From RGIG2000 sp045612665 (lineage in GTDB: Bacteria; Bacillota; Clostridia; Oscillospirales; CAG-272): a stretch of DNA of 27,192 nucleotides. Shown here in pieces: positions 1 through 7,023 of this stretch (position 1 is the stretch's first letter; each line of letters opens with the position of its first letter). Below the pieces are notes generated by a model. That model was not told the origin of the DNA, did not search any database, and saw only the letters and a list, made by a program, of their open reading frames with translations. The DNA is taken from positions 1-27,192 of the forward strand of contig JAZKZO010000053.1 in the NCBI GenBank assembly GCA_045612665.1, written 5' to 3'. The translations under genes and the position numbers were made by a program.

Positions 1-60
1 AAAATTGCAAACGAAATGGGCGCAAGCGTTGCTTATGACGGCTTGGAGCTTGAAATATAA
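1..60 (+). CDS. C-terminal tail of an unidentified protein (partial)
   Basis: Frame 1 is open from the window edge to a TAA stop at 58-60 and encodes 19 residues, starting KIANEMGAS and ending LELEI. The gene begins outside the window. A strong terminator four bases after the stop supports this being a real gene end. The fragment is too short to name. An MBL-fold hydrolase tail (RNase Z-like) crossed my mind, but it is only a vague resemblance. Confidence 0.5.
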   Translation, partial: KIANEMGASVAYDGLELEI

Positions 61-63
61 TTT

Positions 64-93
64 AACACAGGCAATAAAATGCCTGTGTTTTTT
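64..93 (+). terminator. Rho-independent terminator of the upstream gene
   Basis: A perfect 10-bp stem (AACACAGGCA, 64-73, with TGCCTGTGTT, 80-89) and a 6-nt loop are followed by a run of T. It separates the upstream gene from the operon starting at 193. Confidence 0.9.
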
Positions 94-132
94 ACTTGTT
101 TGTTTCAAAAATGTTAATTTTTTTATATTATA

Positions 133-161
133 TTGAAATAATAATCTATTTGTGATAAAAT
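133..161 (+). promoter_or_regulatory. Sigma-A promoter for the 193-4291 operon
   Basis: TTGAAA (133-138), a 17-bp spacer and TAAAAT (156-161), with TG at 153-154 giving an extended -10. It lies about 30 bases before the first gene. An AAGAGGA ribosome site precedes the ATG at 193. Confidence 0.7.
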
Positions 162-192
162 TATTAAATAGAAGCTTTCAAGAGGACTAAAA

Positions 193-870
193 ATGAGCGT
201 TATAACCGAGGAGCTTGTGCATCAAGCCGATTTGAAATATAAAAGCTTTCACAGTAAGCTAATCCCCACAGTTGATAGCGATACCGTGCTTGGAGTACGC
301 GCGCCTGTGTGCCGAAAAATTGCGAAAAAATACGTGGGCACTCCCGAGGGCGAGGACTTTCTTTCATCCTTGCCACATAAGTATTATGACGAGGGAATCG
401 TGCACGGCTATATGCTCGGATTTTTAGATGCCGATAAGGCTTTGCCAAGGCTCGAGGCGCTTTTGCCATATATGGATAACTGGGCTATCGTTGATATGAC
501 CGTGGCATCACTTAAGAAATTCTTTGCATCACCAAGCAATAGGCTTGATTTTGTGAAATCGTGCCTTGCATCAAGCGAGGAATATACGGTTAGATTTGGA
601 ATTGTGTCGCTTCTTTGCTATTATCTTGATGATTTTGCATCGATTGCAATCGACCTTGTAAGGGCGATTAGACGCGACGAATTTTATGTAAAAATGGCAC
701 AGGCGTGGTTCTTTGCAACGGCACTGACCAAAAAATACGAGCTCGCGTTGCCTGTAATCAAAAGCGGAGAGCTTGATAGGTGGACACACAACAAATCAAT
801 TCAAAAGGCGCGTGAGAGCTATCAGGTGTCAAGGGACAAAAAGGATTATTTAAAGACTTTTAGGAGATAA
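193..870 (+). CDS. DNA alkylation repair protein, AlkD-like HEAT-repeat glycosylase
   Basis: The 225-residue protein matches the AlkD family, which excises alkylated bases using a superhelical stack of HEAT-like repeats rather than base flipping. Residues that line up with the Bacillus cereus AlkD active site are visible: Trp97 and Asp101 in NWAIVD (the W-x3-D pair), Arg134 in TVRFGI, and Trp172 in AQAWFF. Their spacings (33 and 38) are close to those of AlkD (35 and 39). The length is normal. It is the first gene of the operon, with AAGAGGA before the ATG, and the dUTPase gene follows after two bases. Grouping with dUTPase and Nudix genes suggests a DNA and nucleotide damage theme. The family call is secure; the exact lesion range is inferred. 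Confidence 0.9.
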   Translation: MSVITEELVHQADLKYKSFHSKLIPTVDSDTVLGVRAPVCRKIAKKYVGTPEGEDFLSSLPHKYYDEGIVHGYMLGFLDADKALPRLEALLPYMDNWAIVDMTVASLKKFFASPSNRLDFVKSCLASSEEYTVRFGIVSLLCYYLDDFASIAIDLVRAIRRDEFYVKMAQAWFFATALTKKYELALPVIKSGELDRWTHNKSIQKARESYQVSRDKKDYLKTFRR

Positions 871-872
871 AT

Positions 873-1310
873 ATGAAGGTAAGACTTAAAAAGCTAAACG
901 AAAAGGCAATAATTCCAACCTACGGCTCGGAGTTTTCGGCAGGTGCTGACCTCTATGCCTGTATCGATAACGATATTGTGATAAAGCCGGGCGAAACCGC
1001 TTTTATTCCCACAGGGCTCGCTATGGAGCTTTGCGAGGGCTATGTTGCGCTCATTTATGCAAGAAGCGGACTTGCGTGTAAGAGAGGACTTGCTCCTGCA
1101 AATAAGGTTGGCGTAATCGACTGTGATTACCGTGGTGAGATTAAGGTCGCACTTCATAACCATTCCGACAAGGCTCAGGCTGTTGGCGTTGGTGAGAGAA
1201 TTGCACAAATGGTTGTAACACCGTATATCAAATGCGATTTTGAGGAAGCAGACGAGCTTAGCGACACCGTGCGTGGCGAGGGCGGATTTGGCTCAACAGG
1301 AAGAAAATAA
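873..1310 (+). CDS. dut: dUTP diphosphatase (dUTPase)
   Basis: A cytosolic trimeric enzyme that hydrolyses dUTP to dUMP and pyrophosphate, keeping uracil out of DNA and feeding dTMP synthesis. All five family motifs are present in order in 145 residues: AGADLYA (23-29), RSGLA (64-68), GVIDCDYRGEI (80-90, with catalytic Asp83), GERIAQ (107-112), and the glycine-rich RGEGGFGSTG arm (134-143) that closes over the substrate. The length is normal for a bacterial trimeric dUTPase. The gene begins two bases after the alkylation-repair gene. Its TAA stop shares one base with the next ATG (TAATG), so translation is probably coupled. Confidence 0.97.
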   Translation: MKVRLKKLNEKAIIPTYGSEFSAGADLYACIDNDIVIKPGETAFIPTGLAMELCEGYVALIYARSGLACKRGLAPANKVGVIDCDYRGEIKVALHNHSDKAQAVGVGERIAQMVVTPYIKCDFEEADELSDTVRGEGGFGSTGRK

Positions 1311-1951
1311 TGGACTTTTTTGATAAATCAAAGGGCATAGTGTGCTTTATTCGCCACGGACAAACCGATTGGAATTTACAGGCGAAAATGCAAGGTCGTG
1401 AGGAAGTGCCCCTGAACGAAACGGGGATTGCTCAAGCACGCGAGTGCGCTCTTGGCTTTAAGGACGCGCTTGACAAGGCAGGCATTACCTGGACAAAGAT
1501 AATTTCAAGCCCACTTAGCCGTGCCGCCGATACCGCAAAAATTATAAAGGACGCGGTGGGGTGTGAGTATTTTGGCGTTGACGAGCGTATAATCGAGCGC
1601 GATTTTGGCGAAATGTCGGGACTTGTGTACGAGGAATATTCAAGGGCAACCTTTAATAACGTTCCCGAAATCAAGACCGTTGAAACCATTGAGTCGTTAA
1701 TGGAAAGATTAAACGCCTTTATTGCCGATAACGTGGAAATGGGTGAGCGTGTGCTTATCGTAACGCATGGCGCGGTTACAAGAATTTTCGCAAGAGAGTC
1801 GGAAAAATCGGACAAAATCCCACCCGATTTTGAGCATGCTATCGGTAATTGCCACTGCGTGCTTTATACCTATGACAAAGAAAAAACAGTTTTGCAGGCT
1901 TATAATGTATCCCCTTGGGATTTGGCAAGGCTTGCTAAGGAGAATGAATGA
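1310..1951 (+). CDS. Histidine phosphatase family protein
   Basis: The 213-residue protein belongs to the phosphoglycerate mutase-like histidine phosphatase superfamily. The phosphohistidine signature FIRHGQTDWN is at residues 13-22, and the second catalytic histidine is in VTHGAVTR, with a further arginine in SSPLSRAADTA. The substrate cannot be read from sequence: members act on sugar phosphates, cobalamin precursors (CobC) or nucleotides. The company of dUTPase and a Nudix hydrolase makes a small phosphometabolite plausible. The start overlaps the dut stop by one base and its own stop overlaps the next start by four (ATGA), so it is embedded in the operon. There is no signal peptide, so it should be cytosolic. 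Confidence 0.88.
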   Translation: MDFFDKSKGIVCFIRHGQTDWNLQAKMQGREEVPLNETGIAQARECALGFKDALDKAGITWTKIISSPLSRAADTAKIIKDAVGCEYFGVDERIIERDFGEMSGLVYEEYSRATFNNVPEIKTVETIESLMERLNAFIADNVEMGERVLIVTHGAVTRIFARESEKSDKIPPDFEHAIGNCHCVLYTYDKEKTVLQAYNVSPWDLARLAKENE

Positions 1952-2715
1952 AAACAACACCTACCAAAAAGAAAAAGGCTACTAAAAAGCAAAAAATTCT
2001 TGCAATAGTCGGACTTGTCGGAGTTGCCGTTGCGCTCGTGCTATTTTTAGTGTTTGGAATTCCCGCAATCAAGGATAACAAAAACAGTGCGTATAACAGT
2101 AGATATAAGTATGACGGAGTTTCCCTTGTTGGCACTTGGCAGGAAAAGGAAAATTTCAAGGATTCGTTCTATAAAATTTATGAATTTCGCACCGACGGAA
2201 AGGCTATTACAAGCCTCTATGTGTACGGAATTGAGGCGGTACGCGACGAGCTTAGCACATACCGTATAGAGGATCAAAACACACTCGTTATCACTTATAC
2301 CGTAGACGGTGTAATTCAAAGCGACAGAACGAAATTTTCTATTAGCGAGGACGGTAAAACTCTCGTGCTTCGCCAAAACGGTAGAAACACCGTTCTTAAG
2401 GCGTACGACCTTGATTATAACAAGGACACCGCGATTTTCGGTGAGTGGACAAATACTGAAAATCCCGAGATGAAATATACCTTTGCCGATGATTATACAG
2501 GCACTGCCTCGGACGAGAGCGCATCGAACAAAACCGTATTTTCGACCAAAAACGGGACCCTGTATTTGTTTATTGACGAAAACATTATCGTTCCCGATGC
2601 CGATTACGGTCTTAGCGAGAAGTATATAATCCCGTACGAATATGAAATTGAAAACGATACGCTGACACTTAAGGGCACTGACGGAAAAACAGTAACTTAT
2701 CAAAGGAGCAAATAA
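1948..2715 (+). CDS. Membrane-anchored protein with two lipocalin-like (DUF5640-type) repeats
   Basis: The N-terminus is very lysine-rich (residues 3-16), followed by one hydrophobic segment at about residues 17-40, so the rest should be outside the membrane. The remainder looks like two tandem beta-rich modules. Each starts with a G-x-W motif (LVGTWQEKE near 60; IFGEWTNTE near 163), then an aromatic-F-x-x-D strand, and ends with a YxIE...L strand pair. This pattern resembles DUF5640 and lipocalin-like domains common in Clostridia, whose function is not established. It overlaps the genes on both sides (4 and 1 bases), so it is an integral operon member. I give no molecular function; the repeat is my reading by eye. 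Confidence 0.7.
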   Translation: MKTTPTKKKKATKKQKILAIVGLVGVAVALVLFLVFGIPAIKDNKNSAYNSRYKYDGVSLVGTWQEKENFKDSFYKIYEFRTDGKAITSLYVYGIEAVRDELSTYRIEDQNTLVITYTVDGVIQSDRTKFSISEDGKTLVLRQNGRNTVLKAYDLDYNKDTAIFGEWTNTENPEMKYTFADDYTGTASDESASNKTVFSTKNGTLYLFIDENIIVPDADYGLSEKYIIPYEYEIENDTLTLKGTDGKTVTYQRSK

Positions 2716-3257
2716 TGGAGCTATTTGAAAAACAGCTTGCCTCAAAGCAAATCTTTGACGGTAAGGTTGTAAAGCTTTTTGTAGATGATATTGAGCTTCC
2801 AAACGGCAAGGGCGCTTTTCGCGAGGTCGTAAGACACCCGGGGGCTGTGTGCGTAATTCCCGTAACCGATGAGGGCGAGGTTATTATGGTAAAGCAGTTT
2901 AGATACCCGTTTGCGAGCGTGCTTTTGGAAATCCCCGCAGGCAAGCTTGAAATAGGCGAGGACCCTCTTGACGCGGTAAAGCGTGAGCTTGAGGAGGAGA
3001 GCGGTGTGGTCGCTGAGAATATCGAATTTATCGGTATGACCTACACTACCGTAGCCTTCACCGATGAGAAGATTTATACTTATATGGCAACAGGCTTGAC
3101 CTATAAGGAGTCCCACCCCGATGAGGACGAGTTTTTAGAGGTTGTGAAAATTCCTCTTGATACTCTTGTTAATATGGTAATGTCGGGAGAAATCAAGGAT
3201 TCCAAGACACAGGTAGCCATTTTAAAGGCAGAGAAGCTCTTAAAGGAGAAAAGATGA
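2715..3257 (+). CDS. nudF: Nudix hydrolase, ADP-ribose pyrophosphatase type
   Basis: The 180-residue protein carries a complete Nudix box at residues 76-98 (G-x5-E-x7-REL-x-EE-x-GV), whose glutamates bind the catalytic Mg2+. The layout matches the ADP-ribose pyrophosphatase group (NudF/YqkG): an N-terminal dimerising beta hairpin, VVRHPGAVCVIPV before the box, and VKQFRYP and EIPAGKLE around it. These enzymes split ADP-ribose into AMP and ribose-5-phosphate. The ATG overlaps the previous TAA by one base, and the TGA overlaps the next start by four. The subfamily assignment rests on motif context; the family itself is certain. Confidence 0.9.
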   Translation: MELFEKQLASKQIFDGKVVKLFVDDIELPNGKGAFREVVRHPGAVCVIPVTDEGEVIMVKQFRYPFASVLLEIPAGKLEIGEDPLDAVKRELEEESGVVAENIEFIGMTYTTVAFTDEKIYTYMATGLTYKESHPDEDEFLEVVKIPLDTLVNMVMSGEIKDSKTQVAILKAEKLLKEKR

Positions 3258-4291
3258 GCATAAAAGATAACGTTAGATTCAACAGAACAAAAATGCTTGA
3301 TGAGGCGGCAATGAACCATCGTCCGACCCACTTCTTGCACTCGCTTTTGTTCTTTATGATAGTTTATTTTATAGCCGATTCGGCAAGGCAAGTGTTTATG
3401 CTTTTGCCAACAATGATTTATTTGTTTACTACAAGCGAATTCAAATCACTTTTGTCTCAGGCATCAAACGGCGAGATGAAAATGGAACAGCTAATGGAGT
3501 CATACTCCTCTATGCTTACCGATATTACCGCAAATATTCCGTGGTGGCTTGTGCTTATTTCGCTTATATCGACTGTGGCGCTTGCGGTTGCGGCAATTCT
3601 TTACTGTAAAATTTTCGAGAAAAGAAAGCTTCCAACCTTGGGCTTGCGCAAGAGCAAAATCGGTCTTGAATACGGCGTTGGTGCTGTAATCGGACTTGCA
3701 ATGTATAGCGTAACCTTCCTTATCGCATTCTTGACAGGCGCAGTATCCTTCGAGGGTGGCGCATCGTTTAGCTTCCCGATAATCCTGTTCTTTATCGCAT
3801 TTATAATTCAAGGCGCAGCCGAGGAAATCTTCATAAGAGGCTATCTTATGACGAGCGTGGCTCGCGATTACAAGGTATTTTTGGCAGTATTCTTCTCATC
3901 GGCGGTATTTTCGCTAATTCACATTTCAAACGCAGGAGTTACACCGCCCGCACTTATAAACATATTCTTGTTCGGAGTTTTCGAGGGAATATATGTGCTT
4001 AAGCGTGGCGACCTTTGGGGCGCGTGCGCAATCCATTCAATGTGGAACTTCGCACAGGGCAACATTTTCGGCTCAAGCGTTAGCGGAATGGGGCAAATGC
4101 CATCTATTTTCCGTATCGTGTCAAACCCTAATATGACTGCTGCAAACGGTGGCGCATTCGGAATGGAGGGTGGATTTGCCTGCACGGTTGTCGTTTTGAT
4201 AGCAATCGCAATAATTTTGCTCATTCCACCAAAGAAGAGCGAGCTTCCCGATTACGAAGTGTTTAGAATGGAATTTAATAACCAACAATGA
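3254..4291 (+). CDS. CPBP-family intramembrane metalloprotease (Abi/CAAX protease-like)
   Basis: A polytopic membrane protein of 345 residues with about eight hydrophobic segments. The three CPBP signatures are present: the EExxxR motif in GAAEEIFIRGYLM, a histidine in FSLIHISN, and HSMWNFAQG with the third motif His and Asn. In the eukaryotic homologue Rce1 these glutamates and histidines form the intramembrane catalytic site. In bacteria the family is linked to peptide maturation or bacteriocin self-immunity. No bacteriocin gene is next to it, so its substrate is unknown. It is the last gene of the six-gene operon, joined by an ATGA overlap, and a terminator follows directly. Confidence 0.87.
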   Translation: MSIKDNVRFNRTKMLDEAAMNHRPTHFLHSLLFFMIVYFIADSARQVFMLLPTMIYLFTTSEFKSLLSQASNGEMKMEQLMESYSSMLTDITANIPWWLVLISLISTVALAVAAILYCKIFEKRKLPTLGLRKSKIGLEYGVGAVIGLAMYSVTFLIAFLTGAVSFEGGASFSFPIILFFIAFIIQGAAEEIFIRGYLMTSVARDYKVFLAVFFSSAVFSLIHISNAGVTPPALINIFLFGVFEGIYVLKRGDLWGACAIHSMWNFAQGNIFGSSVSGMGQMPSIFRIVSNPNMTAANGGAFGMEGGFACTVVVLIAIAIILLIPPKKSELPDYEVFRMEFNNQQ

Positions 4292-4295
4292 AAAA

Positions 4296-4318
4296 ACGCC
4301 CGATTGGGCGTGTTTTAT
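4296..4318 (+). terminator. Terminator of the 193-4291 operon
   Basis: ACGCCC (4296-4301), a GATT loop and GGGCGT (4306-4311), then GTTTTATT. It starts five bases after the stop codon. Confidence 0.8.
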
Positions 4319-4402
4319 TCATCTCGAAATGAATATATTCACATTTTCTGAATTTTATTCATTGATTTCGTGCATAAAATAAATATATTTATATTAAAAC
4401 TA

Positions 4403-4431
4403 TTGACATTGTCAATTTAAAGATGTATAAT
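4403..4431 (+). promoter_or_regulatory. Consensus sigma-A promoter of the amino-acid ABC transporter operon
   Basis: TTGACA (4403-4408), exactly 17 bp, then TATAAT (4426-4431), both perfect consensus hexamers. This suits a highly expressed binding-protein gene. Two inverted repeats overlap the core elements and are listed separately. Confidence 0.9.
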
Positions 4432-4442
4432 GTTTACATCTT
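4403..4442 (+). repeat. Two inverted repeats overlapping the promoter (candidate operators)
   Basis: TTGACA-T-TGTCAA (4403-4415) is a perfect 6+6 palindrome that includes the -35 box. AAGATGTA (4420-4427) and TACATCTT (4435-4442) are 8-bp arms around a 7-bp centre and span the -10 box and the likely start site. This placement is typical for repressor operators. No regulator gene is adjacent, so the binding protein is unknown. Confidence 0.45.
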
Positions 4443-4484
4443 AAACTTGGCAATACGCCAAAATAAATTATGGAGGATTTTAAG

Positions 4485-5351
4485 ATGAAAAAAATTATTT
4501 CACTTGCTCTTGCACTTGTAATGCTCGCTTGTTGCTTCGCATTCGTTGCATGTAATGGCGATGATGAACCAAAGGTAAAGATTATCGATGTTCAGCTTAC
4601 ACAGGAAGAGTATGCATTCGTAGTTAAGGAAGGCAACACTGCACTTAAGCAGGATATGGACGCATTCCTTGCTGAAATCAAAGGAAACGGCGAATTCCAG
4701 AAGCTCGTTGATAAGTACTTCAAGGGCGAGGGCGAAAAGGTTGGCTACACAGTTGCATCTGGCAACATTTCTAACACAGACGGCAAGTTTGTAGTAGTTA
4801 CCAACTGCCCCTTTGAGCCATTTGAGTATCTCGGCTCTGACGGAAAGATCTATGGTCTTGACATTGAAATCGCTGCTGCATATGCAGCATCAAGAAACCT
4901 CGAGCTTGTTGTTAAGAACCTTCCTGAGTTCGACACAATCTTCACAGAGGTAAACGCAGGCTATGCTGATGCAGGTATGGCTGGTATTACTGTAAGCGCT
5001 GACCGTGAGGCAAGCTATGACTTCTCAAATACCTACTACAACGCATCACAGAAGATCATCGTTGCAGCTGATAACACAGCATTCGACGCTTGCACAAGCG
5101 CTGCTGAGGTTGAGGCTGTAATCACAGCTCTTACAGCTGGCACAAAGGTTGGTTTCCAGACAGGTACAACAGGCGGTATGTATGTTGTAGGTAACGAGGA
5201 CTGGGGCTATAATGGCTTCGCTAACCTCGAGGGTAAGGGTTACGCAACTGCTCTTGACGCAGTAAAGGATCTTGTAAACGGAAACCTTTACGCAGTAGTA
5301 GTTGATGAGGCTCCTGGAACAGCTATCGTTAGAGTAGTAAACGGTAAATAA
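4485..5351 (+). CDS. Amino-acid ABC transporter substrate-binding lipoprotein, apparently circularly permuted
   Basis: I start at ATG 4485 because GGAGG (4472-4476) lies eight bases before it; the earlier in-frame ATG at 4470 overlaps that ribosome site. The 288 residues begin with a lipoprotein signal and lipobox Cys23 (FVAC). Family 3 ligand contacts are present: PFEPFEY (109-115), the Thr and Arg174 of GITVSADRE, TGTTG (226-230) and Asp274 of VVVDEA. The order is unusual. Residues 31-82 (from IIDVQLTQEEYAFVV to FQKLVDKYF) match the C-terminal end of normal members, while the usual N-terminal strand (KFVVVTN) begins only at residue 101. The protein stops at IVRVVNGK, where the missing end would follow. 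Ligand: probably a polar amino acid. Confidence 0.9.
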   Translation: MKKIISLALALVMLACCFAFVACNGDDEPKVKIIDVQLTQEEYAFVVKEGNTALKQDMDAFLAEIKGNGEFQKLVDKYFKGEGEKVGYTVASGNISNTDGKFVVVTNCPFEPFEYLGSDGKIYGLDIEIAAAYAASRNLELVVKNLPEFDTIFTEVNAGYADAGMAGITVSADREASYDFSNTYYNASQKIIVAADNTAFDACTSAAEVEAVITALTAGTKVGFQTGTTGGMYVVGNEDWGYNGFANLEGKGYATALDAVKDLVNGNLYAVVVDEAPGTAIVRVVNGK

Positions 5352-5360
5352 TTATTTACA

Positions 5361-5388
5361 CTTCCCCCACACAAAAGTGTGGGGGGAG
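5361..5388 (+). promoter_or_regulatory. Intercistronic hairpin between binding-protein and permease genes
   Basis: CTTCCCCCACAC (5361-5372) pairs with GTGTGGGGGGAG (5377-5388) around an AAAA loop: 12 pairs including one G-U. No T-run follows, so it is not a normal terminator. Such hairpins usually protect the 3' end of the binding-protein message, giving more binding protein than permease. Confidence 0.75.
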
Positions 5389-5410
5389 ATTTGTGTAACG
5401 AGGATTTAAT

Positions 5411-6151
5411 ATGCTGAGCTTCAGTCAAATAAAGACATTTTTTGAGACCTTGTCTGGCGAATACTTCCTAAAGCTCTTTTTTACAGGACTTTGGAATACT
5501 ATAAAAATCGCTGTGCTTGGTCTTGTTATAGGTATCATTATCGGTACACTGATTGCGATAATAAAGGTTGCACCTAAATATAGACGCTCTATGAGAGTGC
5601 TTGATAAGATTTGCACCGTATATGTTGCGATTTTCCGTGGTACGCCTATGGTGGTACAGCTTCTTGTAGCCTATTATTTGCTCTTGCCACTTATTGGTGT
5701 GCAGGGCGTAGAGGCTGTTAGCGTCGGTATTGCAGTTTTCGGTATGAATAGTGGAGCTTATGTTTCTGAGATTATGCGTGGTGGACTTAATTCCGTTGAC
5801 GCAGGTCAGATGGAAGCAGGTCGTGCGCTTGGTCTTGGATATTCTGTAACAATGCTTAAAATCGTTATTCCACAGGCTATAAAGAACATTCTCCCTACAC
5901 TTGGAAACGAATTTATAACGCTTATTAAGGAAACCTCAGTGCTCAGCTTCATAGCTATATATGACCTTTACACCGCAGTTAAAGCAATTGCGCTTCCAGG
6001 CTATACATATGAGGCGGGATATTTGTTTATGGCGATAATCTATATTGCTATAATCTTGTTCATAACAGCACTTATTAAAATTATGGAAGTCTTTCTCAAT
6101 AAGAGCGACCGTAAATATGGCGCTGAGAAGAAATCCAAGAAATCATCGTGA
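5411..6151 (+). CDS. Amino-acid ABC transporter permease (HisM/GlnP type)
   Basis: The 246-residue integral membrane protein matches the polar amino-acid permease family (about five to six helices). The N-terminal family region GLWNTIKIAVLGLVIG is followed by FRGTPMVVQLL. The cytoplasmic EAA loop, which docks on the ATPase, reads EAGRALGLGYSVTMLKIVIP, and LGNEFITLIKETSVLS comes after it. The C-terminal tail is lysine-rich. One permease gene is present, so the channel is presumably a homodimer. AACGAGGA precedes the ATG. The ATPase ribosome site GAGGAGGT overlaps this gene's TGA stop, linking their translation. Confidence 0.93.
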   Translation: MLSFSQIKTFFETLSGEYFLKLFFTGLWNTIKIAVLGLVIGIIIGTLIAIIKVAPKYRRSMRVLDKICTVYVAIFRGTPMVVQLLVAYYLLLPLIGVQGVEAVSVGIAVFGMNSGAYVSEIMRGGLNSVDAGQMEAGRALGLGYSVTMLKIVIPQAIKNILPTLGNEFITLIKETSVLSFIAIYDLYTAVKAIALPGYTYEAGYLFMAIIYIAIILFITALIKIMEVFLNKSDRKYGAEKKSKKSS

Positions 6152-6162
6152 GGAGGTAGCTT

Positions 6163-6999
6163 ATGGCAGAAGTATTGATTAGAGTCGAGCATCTTAATAA
6201 GAAGTTCGGCGATAACGAAGTATTGAAGGACATAAATACCTGTATTTACGAGAAGGAAAAGGTTGTTGTTCTTGGCCCATCAGGCTCAGGGAAATCGACT
6301 TTTTTGAGATGTCTTAACTGTATGGAGGACGCAAGTGGAGGCTCTATCTTTTTTGATGGAGAGGACCTTGCAGACTTTAAGGTTGATATAAACAAGCATC
6401 GCCGTAAAATCGGAATGGTATTCCAGCAATTCAACCTTTTTAATAATAAAACAGTTATTCAAAACATAACTCTTGCCCCTGTTCATATAGGACTTTCCGA
6501 GCTTCGCTCTAAGAAGACAAGGAATTTCTTTATAAAGGCAGGAAACCTTTTTAGAAAGAATAAAAAGCCACTTTTGGAAATAGAAAAAACAAAGGCTCAA
6601 ATAATAAAGGATGCAACCGACAAGGCTCACGAGCTTCTTTGTCGCATTGGTCTTGAGGAGAAGGCTGATGTTTATCCTTCTACCTTGTCAGGTGGACAAA
6701 AGCAAAGAATTGCAATTGTAAGGGCTCTTGCTATGAATCCGAAGGTAATGCTTTTCGACGAGCCTACAAGCGCGCTTGACCCTGAAATGGTAGGCGAGGT
6801 GCTTGACCTCATTAAGGAGCTTGCCGACGAGGGAATGACGATGGTTATTGTTACTCACGAGATGGGCTTTGCAAGAGAGGTTGGAACAAGAGTTTTATTT
6901 ATGGACGATGGAGTAATCGCCGAGGAAGGTACTCCCGACGAGGTTTTCGATAATCCAAAAAATCAAAGAACAGTACAATTTTTTAAAGCTGTCCTTTAA
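6163..6999 (+). CDS. Amino-acid ABC transporter ATP-binding protein with an extra insertion
   Basis: The motor ATPase for the permease encoded upstream. Visible motifs: Walker A GPSGSGKST (38-46), Q-loop VFQQFNLF (87-93), signature LSGGQKQR (175-182), Walker B VMLFDEP (195-201, with catalytic Glu200), D-loop SALD and switch His231 in VTHEMG. At 278 residues it is about 35 longer than the usual GlnQ/HisP length of 240-245. The extra part lies at about residues 111-150, between Q-loop and signature, and is strongly basic (SKKTR, FRKNKK). That is within the helical subdomain that contacts the permease. The catalytic parts look intact. GAGGAGGT (6150-6157) precedes ATG 6163. Confidence 0.95.
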   Translation: MAEVLIRVEHLNKKFGDNEVLKDINTCIYEKEKVVVLGPSGSGKSTFLRCLNCMEDASGGSIFFDGEDLADFKVDINKHRRKIGMVFQQFNLFNNKTVIQNITLAPVHIGLSELRSKKTRNFFIKAGNLFRKNKKPLLEIEKTKAQIIKDATDKAHELLCRIGLEEKADVYPSTLSGGQKQRIAIVRALAMNPKVMLFDEPTSALDPEMVGEVLDLIKELADEGMTMVIVTHEMGFAREVGTRVLFMDDGVIAEEGTPDEVFDNPKNQRTVQFFKAVL

Positions 7000-7023
7000 A
7001 TTCAAATTAAAGGAGATGATAGG

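Noticed and set aside
3254..4291. Bacteriocin immunity or abortive infection role for the CPBP protease
   Set aside because: No bacteriocin precursor, double-glycine leader peptide or phage-defence gene is adjacent; the operon context is nucleotide metabolism.
4470..4484. Upstream ATG as the start of the binding lipoprotein
   Set aside because: This ATG overlaps the GGAGG ribosome site, and starting there would add MEDFK before a perfect lipoprotein signal peptide.
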